Origin: Alphaproteobacteria bacterium
GTDB lineage: Bacteria; Pseudomonadota; Alphaproteobacteria; Micropepsales; Micropepsaceae
Direction: 5' to 3'
Length of the DNA stretch: 5,774 nt
Assembly: GCA_028869355.1 (NCBI GenBank)
Contig: JAGWSK010000264.1
Span: 1 to 5,774, forward strand
The notes under the pieces were generated by a model, which worked only from the letters and a program-made list of their open reading frames with translations, did not search any database and was not told the origin of the DNA. The position numbers and the translations under genes are program-made. Shown here piece after piece: positions 1 to 4,511 of the stretch. How positions within the stretch are numbered: position 1 is the first letter of the stretch; the number at the start of each line of letters is the position of its first letter.

Positions 1-1051
1 AACGCCGCCGCCACCGCCTGCCATCGAAGTGCCGGTTGCGTCCGTGGTGGAAAAAACCGTCCCGGTATTCCTGACTTATGCCGGCTCGACCGATGCGCTC
101 CGCACCGTGACCCTGCAGGCTCTCGTGACCGGATATTTGCTCAAACGTCTGGTAACCGACGGTTCCGATGTGATGCAGGGCCAACTGCTCTATCAGATCG
201 ATCCCGGCCCTTATCAGGCGGTTCTCGACCAGGCAAAAGCGCAGGAGCAGAAGGACGCGGCGGCGCTGGAATATGCCAAAGCGAGCCGCACGCGCAACGA
301 AGCCATGGCGAAGAACGGCGACGTCTCGCTCGACACGCTGCAGCAATCCACCAGCAGCGAGCAGCAATATGTCGCTGCGGTCGCCGCCGACAAGGCCGCG
401 ATCGAGACAGCACAGCTCAATCTCAATCACACGCAGATCCATGCACCCTTTGCCGGCCGGGTCGGAATTTCCATTCTCAATGAAGGCGCGCTGATCAACA
501 CCGCGGGCAGCCAGATCAACACCCTGGTCCAGCTCGATCCGATCTACGCCACCTTCAATCCGCCCGATGCCGACTTGCCGCAGATCCAGCGCTACCAGTC
601 GAAATCGCCGATCCCCGTGGAAATCGACGTCGGTTCGGGCGCCGATGTCGCGCATTACAATGGCAAGCTCGCGCTTTTCGACAACAATGTCGGCCGCGGC
701 ACCGGCACGATTACCGCACGCGCCCTGATCGACAATCCGCATCACACGCTGCTGCCCGGACAATTCATCCGTGTGCGTCTGCATGTCACCGATGTGCCGG
801 GCACCCTGTTGGTGCCGCAAGTGGCTGTCGGATCGAGCCAACTCGGCAAATATGTTTATGTCGTGGGACGTGACAATAAGGTCGAACAGCGCTTCGTGAC
901 ATTGGGCGATGATTACGACCCGCTGGTGGTCGTCACTCGCGGCGTGGCCAAAGGCGAATCGGTCGTGGTCGGAAATCTGCTGAAGATCGGACCCGGAGCA
1001 CTGGTCAAACCGGTGCCGGCGCAACTGCAATCGACCGCCAGCGTGCGATGA
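1..1051 (+). CDS. RND efflux periplasmic adaptor (membrane fusion protein, HlyD/AcrA family), 5'-truncated by window edge
   Basis: This is the adaptor subunit of a tripartite efflux pump, linking an inner-membrane RND transporter to an outer-membrane channel in the periplasm. The frame is open to the left edge: a GTG at 29 is possible, but it is preceded in frame by a proline-rich stretch (TPPPPPAIE), typical of the linker after the signal or lipoprotein anchor, so the true start is probably upstream. Counting from 29, residues about 25-65 form the first half of the lipoyl/barrel-sandwich domain (VTGYLLKRLVTDG, GQLLYQIDPGPY). Residues about 66-135 form the Ala/Gln/Lys-rich coiled-coil hairpin. 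The second lipoyl half follows (HTQIHAPFAGRVG, 134-146), then the beta-barrel (LLPGQFIRVRL, 241-251) and the membrane-proximal domain (LVPQVAVG, then VYVVGRDNKVEQR). The stop overlaps the next start as ATGA, so the two are cotranscribed and probably translationally coupled. Substrate is not predictable. Confidence 0.93.
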   Translation, partial: TPPPPPAIEVPVASVVEKTVPVFLTYAGSTDALRTVTLQALVTGYLLKRLVTDGSDVMQGQLLYQIDPGPYQAVLDQAKAQEQKDAAALEYAKASRTRNEAMAKNGDVSLDTLQQSTSSEQQYVAAVAADKAAIETAQLNLNHTQIHAPFAGRVGISILNEGALINTAGSQINTLVQLDPIYATFNPPDADLPQIQRYQSKSPIPVEIDVGSGADVAHYNGKLALFDNNVGRGTGTITARALIDNPHHTLLPGQFIRVRLHVTDVPGTLLVPQVAVGSSQLGKYVYVVGRDNKVEQRFVTLGDDYDPLVVVTRGVAKGESVVVGNLLKIGPGALVKPVPAQLQSTASVR

Positions 1052-2529
1052 GACTCCGCGGGGGGCAAATGATTGTGCCGGCTGTGGCGCTATTCGCCGC
1101 AGGCTGTACGCTGGGTCCCGATTTCACGCCGCCGCAGCCGCCCATGAATGCGGGGTATTCCGCGCAACCGCTGCCGCAAACGACCCAATCCGCCAATATC
1201 GCCGGCGGCGAACCGCAGCATCTGGTCGATGGAATGGATATTCCGGGGCTGTGGTGGGTCCTGTTCCGGTCACCGGCGCTCGATGCGCTGATCAAACGGG
1301 CTTTGGCCGGCAATCCGACGGTGGAAGTGGCGCAGGCGAATCTGAAGCAGGCGCGCGAACTGGCGCTTGCGGGCAGAGGCGCGCTGTATCCGTCGGTCGG
1401 CATCGGCTTGAATGAGCAGGGACAGCAATTTTCCGGCGCTTCGTTCGGGCAGCCGGGCCTGAGCGCAATCTTCGCGATCACCACGGCGTCCGTCAACGTG
1501 TCCTATGTACCCGACATCTGGGGCGGCATTCACCGGCAGATCGAATCGCTGAATGCGCAGACCGAATTTCAACGCTTCGAACTGGAGGCGACCTATCTGA
1601 CGTTGACGTCGAACATTGTCGCGGCAGCAGTGCAGGAAGCGTCGCTGCGGGCGCAGATTGCGGCAACCCAGGACATCATTTCGGTGGAGTCGCAGGAGCT
1701 GGAGGGTTTGCAGCGGCAATTCGCCGTGGGCGCCATTGCCAATACCTCGCTGCTGGCACAGACCGCGACGCTGGCGCAGGTGCAGGCGCAGCTTCCGCCC
1801 CTGGAGAAGCAGCTGGCGCAGACCCGCAACCAGTTGACTGCGCTGCTCGGCCAATTGCCGAACCAGGAACCAGCCGAGACATTCGATCTCGATTCGCTGC
1901 ATTTGCCCGATGCGCTGCCGGTGAGCCTGCCATCGAAGGTGGTCGAACAGCGGCCGGACATCCGCGCCGCCGAAGCGCAATTGCATGAGGCGAGCGCCAA
2001 TATCGGTGTCGCGGTGGCGAACGAATTTCCGCAAATCAACCTGACCGGCTCGCTGGGGGTGGAATCGGCCGGCGTACCGTTTGCCGCCAACAGCGAGATC
2101 TGGAGTGTGACCGCGGGTCTGACGCAGCCGATTTTCCAGGGCGGAAAATTGCAGCATCAGGAGCGCGCCGCGGAGGCGGCGTTCGATGCCGCGGCGGCGC
2201 AGTATCGCAATGTCGTCGTCACCGCATTCCAGAATGTCGCCGATGTGCTGCGCGCGCTCGAATCCGATGCTTCATCGGTCAACGCACAGGCGATAGCCGA
2301 CAAGGCCGCCGCCGACAGTCTCGAAGCGGCACGCCGGCAGTTCATGATCGGCGCCACGACGTATATCTCGCTGCTGAATGCCGAGCAGGTCTACCAACAG
2401 ACGCACATCGCGCTGGTGCAGGCGCTGGCCACGCGCTACGCCGACACCGCGGCGCTGTTCCAGGCGCTGGGTGGCGGCTGGTGGAATCGCGAAGACGCCG
2501 GTGAAGTCGCCGACTCGGGGAAGAAATAA
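1048..2529 (+). CDS. RND efflux outer-membrane factor, NodT/OprM-type lipoprotein (TolC superfamily)
   Basis: This is the outer-membrane channel of the tripartite efflux system, expected as a trimer with a beta-barrel in the outer membrane and a long alpha-helical periplasmic barrel. The 493 residues match the family's usual length. The N-terminus has a basic start (MRLR), a hydrophobic core and the lipobox-like FAAGC with the lipidated Cys at residue 20, followed by TLGPDFTPP, the usual mature start of NodT/OprM lipoproteins. Two outer-membrane-efflux repeats follow, about residues 75-270 and 295-475. Family motifs are SYVPDIWGG (152-160), VVEQRPDIRAAEAQL (298-312), PIFQGGKL (361-368) and the terminal LGGGW (474-478). 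I chose the ATG at 1048 because it overlaps the adaptor stop by 4 bp and supplies the positive charge of the signal peptide; an in-frame ATG at 1069 would leave a 12-residue uncharged leader. The -3 lipobox residue is Ala rather than Leu, a tolerated variant. Confidence 0.95.
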   Translation: MRLRGGQMIVPAVALFAAGCTLGPDFTPPQPPMNAGYSAQPLPQTTQSANIAGGEPQHLVDGMDIPGLWWVLFRSPALDALIKRALAGNPTVEVAQANLKQARELALAGRGALYPSVGIGLNEQGQQFSGASFGQPGLSAIFAITTASVNVSYVPDIWGGIHRQIESLNAQTEFQRFELEATYLTLTSNIVAAAVQEASLRAQIAATQDIISVESQELEGLQRQFAVGAIANTSLLAQTATLAQVQAQLPPLEKQLAQTRNQLTALLGQLPNQEPAETFDLDSLHLPDALPVSLPSKVVEQRPDIRAAEAQLHEASANIGVAVANEFPQINLTGSLGVESAGVPFAANSEIWSVTAGLTQPIFQGGKLQHQERAAEAAFDAAAAQYRNVVVTAFQNVADVLRALESDASSVNAQAIADKAAADSLEAARRQFMIGATTYISLLNAEQVYQQTHIALVQALATRYADTAALFQALGGGWWNREDAGEVADSGKK

Positions 2530-2625
2530 GCAAGTTGCCTCCTCCGCAGGGCTGACGACGCAGTTCACGTTGGACAGCCACCGTGCCAGCCGATCCGCGC
2601 CATCGAGCACATCAGAAGCATCCAT
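2272..2625 (-). other. Possible 5' relic of a displaced gene, divergent from brnT (unrecognised)
   Basis: On the minus strand an ATG at 2625-2623 is preceded, 5 nt away, by a strong purine-rich Shine-Dalgarno (AAGGGGAAG, complement of 2631-2639). The first 32 codons, covering all of the intergenic DNA down to 2530, read as an ordinary amphipathic protein start (MDASDVLDGADRLARWLSNV, then CVVSPAEEATC) with mostly G/C third positions. Beyond 2530 the frame stays open to 2272, but only as the antisense of the outer-membrane factor, and its Arg/Gln-rich translation looks like a shadow. I do not recognise the protein. It could be the surviving 5' end of a gene cut by rearrangement, a small ORF, or chance. 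Confidence 0.2.
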
Positions 2626-2634
2626 TGTAGCTTC

Positions 2635-2648
2635 CCCTTGAAAAAGGG
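2635..2648 (+). terminator. Weak hairpin downstream of the efflux operon (possible terminator)
   Basis: CCCTT and AAGGG can pair as a 5-bp stem closed by a GAAA tetraloop. It is followed by ATTTGTG rather than a run of T, so it is a poor intrinsic terminator. It is the only inverted repeat I noticed between the outer-membrane factor and brnT. Its loop also carries TTGAAA, a candidate -35 element for brnT, so the structure may be incidental. Confidence 0.2.
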
Positions 2649-2667
2649 ATTTGTGTATATACATTAA
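2638..2667 (+). promoter_or_regulatory. Putative brnTA promoter with palindromic operator
   Basis: A perfect 10-bp palindrome, TGTATATACA (2654-2663), sits 4 bp before the brnT ATG and contains TATATA- and TATACA-like -10 candidates. A TTGAAA -35 candidate lies at 2638-2643; its spacing is 16 bp to TACATT (2660-2665) but too short to TATATA (2656-2661). BrnA antitoxins are ribbon-helix-helix DNA-binding proteins known to repress their own promoter, so this palindrome is the obvious operator candidate. No Shine-Dalgarno sequence stands at a usable distance from the ATG. A -10 in the palindrome would place the transcript start at or next to the start codon, suggesting leaderless translation. 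Promoter element assignment is inference. Confidence 0.45.
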
Positions 2668-2940
2668 ATGGCGCTGGTCTGGGACGAAGCCAAACGGCAA
2701 TGGACACTTCGGCACCGCGGCCTCGATTTTGCCGACGCGGAACTGGTGTTTGCGGGCCGAATCATGACTTTGCCCGACGCGAGGAAAGAGTATGGCGAAC
2801 TGAGGTTCATCACTGCGGGCTGGCTTCGCAACCGATTTGTGATCCTTGTCTGGACACCCAGAGGTTCCGATCAGCGCATTATCAGCATGAGGCACGGACA
2901 TGAGGACGAAGAAGAATACTACGACGGACAAATCGATTGA
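2668..2940 (+). CDS. brnT: BrnT family type II toxin (RelE-like ribonuclease fold)
   Basis: The 90-residue protein has the BrnT pattern: WDEAKRQWTLRHRGLDF (5-21), then DAELVFAG (23-30), RFITAGWLRNRFVILVWT (46-63), and RIISMR (70-75). BrnT toxins are RelE-fold ribonucleases that inhibit translation and are neutralised by binding BrnA. The start at 2668 is fixed by the WDEAK motif, which begins at residue 5 and leaves no room for a later start. The gene overlaps brnA by 41 bp, the standard toxin-first order of this family. Oddity: the family normally continues after SxR with a basic helix of the RKAxRRERRxYE kind, whereas here it is HGHEDEEEYYD (76-86). The aligned Arg75, Glu81 and Tyr85 survive, but the neighbouring basic residues are replaced by acidic ones or His. 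Whether the toxin is active cannot be told from sequence. Confidence 0.9.
   Translation: MALVWDEAKRQWTLRHRGLDFADAELVFAGRIMTLPDARKEYGELRFITAGWLRNRFVILVWTPRGSDQRIISMRHGHEDEEEYYDGQID
2889..2892 (+). promoter_or_regulatory. brnA ribosome binding site inside brnT
   Basis: GAGG lies 7 nt before the ATG at 2900, within the brnT coding sequence. It supports this ATG as the brnA start and means the antitoxin has its own ribosome entry, while no comparable site precedes brnT. That difference would favour antitoxin over toxin synthesis from the shared transcript. Confidence 0.5.
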
Positions 2941-3163
2941 TCCCGACGAGGCTCCCCATCTGGATCGAGAGTGGTTTGAACGTGCTGAAATCTGGCATGG
3001 CAACAAGCTGATCCGTCCGGGCCGGCCGAAATCGGTGGCGCGCAAAGAGGCGGTGAGTCTTCGGCTTGATCCCGAAGTGCTCGACTATTTCCGGAACCAG
3101 GGACCCGGTTGGCAATCGCGGATCAATGCGGCGCTGCGCAAAGCAGCAGGATTGAGAAGGTAG
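2900..3163 (+). CDS. brnA: BrnA antitoxin (ribbon-helix-helix autorepressor)
   Basis: BrnA binds and neutralises BrnT and, through its C-terminal ribbon-helix-helix domain, represses the brnTA promoter. The 87-residue protein has a charged, flexible N-terminus (MRTKKNTTTDKSIDPDEAP), then LDREWFERAEIW (21-32), which resembles the toxin-contacting segment of the family. The highly characteristic C-terminal block is GRPKS (41-45), AVSLRLDPEVLDYFRNQ (51-67), then GPGWQSRINAALRKAAG (68-84). The strand AVSLRL is the DNA-contacting beta-strand and the two following helices form the dimer core. A GAGG ribosome site supports the ATG at 2900; the first 13 codons are read in a second frame as the brnT C-terminus. 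The stop at 3161-3163 is 1 bp from the opposing MFS gene's stop, with no terminator between them. Confidence 0.93.
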   Translation: MRTKKNTTTDKSIDPDEAPHLDREWFERAEIWHGNKLIRPGRPKSVARKEAVSLRLDPEVLDYFRNQGPGWQSRINAALRKAAGLRR

Positions 3164-3164
3164 T

Positions 3165-4511
3165 TTATCGCGGGAGCGGTTTGCCGGTGGTTTCGGGCAG
3201 ATAGAACGGTGCAAAAATTCCGATGACGTAAATGCTGCCGACGATGAGCGCAGCATGCGTGATGCCGCCGAATTTCGCCACCAGCGTTCCGGCTAGAATC
3301 GGAAAAATCCAGGCGATCAGGCGTGCGCCATTGAAGATCACGCTCGCCGCCGTCGAACGTACGCTGGCGGTAAATAACTCCACCGGATAAATCGCCATCC
3401 AGGAGAATCCATAACCGAGCGTCACGACGCCGTTGAGGAAGGCGATCAACGTGAAGATGTAAAGTCCACCGCTCCACAGATAGGTCGCCGCGTTGACCGC
3501 GAGAGCCGCCGGAAACAGCAATATGAGGTAAAGCCGCCGCCCGAGCCAATCGGCGACGAATCCCGACGACACATAGGCGAGCACTCCGCCAAGCGCATAG
3601 ATCAGCGCGACGCGTGGTCCCCACACGCCTGCCGGTTCGCCCTGCGCCGCGGCGAGTTGTTCGGCATAAACAGGTGTCCAGGTCGAAACCGCCCACCAGC
3701 CGGTGGTGCAAGCAAGCGACATGACGAAATTCAGCCAGACGCGGCGCCGTGCTTCGGGCAGCCGAAACAGTACTGCGAGCGTGAACGGGCGGCTGCCATT
3801 CGCCTGTGGAACGCGGTCTTGCTCGGTAGCTCCCCAGCGCTTTTCACGCAGTGCCGTCATCCATTGATCTGATTCATCGAGCGCGCGCATCAGATAAGCG
3901 ACACAAAAGGCCGGAAGCGCACCGGCGGCGAACATCAGCCGCCAGGTTTGCGGCCCCAGCGGCTCAAACCTGCTGAGAATGAACCAAACCAGCGCGGCGA
4001 GAAAAATTCCGGCGCCGAAGCCCGACTGCAGAAAACCAAGTCCTTTGGGACGCGCACGATCAGGCCAGGACTCCGCAACCAGGGCGATGCCGGTGCTCCA
4101 TTCCGCGCCGATGGCAAGGCCGGTCACAAAGCGCATGAGCGACAGCATCATCACACTGTTGCTGAACGCGGTAAGCCCTGTCAGACAGGCATAACTCAGT
4201 ACTGAAATCATCAGCATGCGCTTGCGGCCGAAGTAATCCGCAAGAATCCCGCCGCCCAGCCCGCCGATCCCCCAGCCAAGCAGTGTGGTGCCGATGGCTA
4301 TTCCGCCGAAGATCGGCGCGTCGATTAGGCGATCCGCCGGAAGCAGCGTGTGCAATGCCGCAGGCAGCGCGACAACCAGCGCAAAGGCTTCGTAGCCGTC
4401 GAAAATCCACCCGAGATAGCTGCCCCAGAGAATGCGCCAATGCCGGCGGGTCAGGCCCGCGCTCCAGGACGAGGCGCGTGTGTCCAATGCAACGCTGGCG
4501 TCGCTGCTCAT
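3165..4511 (-). CDS. MFS transporter, probable aromatic/organic acid:H+ symporter-like
   Basis: This is a 448-residue inner-membrane carrier of the major facilitator superfamily with about 12 predicted membrane segments and a central cytoplasmic loop around residues 210-255. TM1 carries IFDGYEAF (36-43); this DGYE lines up with the DGxD signature of aromatic acid:H+ symporters such as PcaK. The loop 2-3 signature is GGGILADYFGRKR (86-98), repeated in the second half as SGFVADWLGRR (316-326). MRFVTGLAIGAEW (126-138) is the TM4 motif and YPVELFTASVRSTAAS (375-390) the family's TM10-11 signature. I start at 4511 because that ATG overlaps the decarboxylase stop as ATGA; a longer frame to 4634 only rereads the decarboxylase 3' end as an Arg-rich shadow. 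No strong Shine-Dalgarno is seen, so translational coupling is likely. Cotranscription with a UbiD homologue suggests it imports the decarboxylase substrate; export of the product is the alternative. Confidence 0.92.
   Translation of the reverse strand: MSSDASVALDTRASSWSAGLTRRHWRILWGSYLGWIFDGYEAFALVVALPAALHTLLPADRLIDAPIFGGIAIGTTLLGWGIGGLGGGILADYFGRKRMLMISVLSYACLTGLTAFSNSVMMLSLMRFVTGLAIGAEWSTGIALVAESWPDRARPKGLGFLQSGFGAGIFLAALVWFILSRFEPLGPQTWRLMFAAGALPAFCVAYLMRALDESDQWMTALREKRWGATEQDRVPQANGSRPFTLAVLFRLPEARRRVWLNFVMSLACTTGWWAVSTWTPVYAEQLAAAQGEPAGVWGPRVALIYALGGVLAYVSSGFVADWLGRRLYLILLFPAALAVNAATYLWSGGLYIFTLIAFLNGVVTLGYGFSWMAIYPVELFTASVRSTAASVIFNGARLIAWIFPILAGTLVAKFGGITHAALIVGSIYVIGIFAPFYLPETTGKPLPR

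Noticed and set aside
1069..1071. Alternative ATG for the outer-membrane factor, just after a G-run (1060-1065)
   Set aside because: The G-run is only 3 nt from this ATG, and starting here removes the basic residues (MRLR) needed for a lipoprotein signal peptide.
1270..2157. 295-codon minus-strand ORF opposite the outer-membrane factor
   Set aside because: Its translation is Arg/Gln/Leu-rich with no family motif and mirrors the real + strand gene, whose motifs span the region. This is a typical high-GC antisense shadow.
2635..2652. Hairpin after the efflux operon as a strong Rho-independent terminator
   Set aside because: The stem is only 5 bp and is followed by ATTTGTG, not a T-run. It is kept only as a low-confidence feature.
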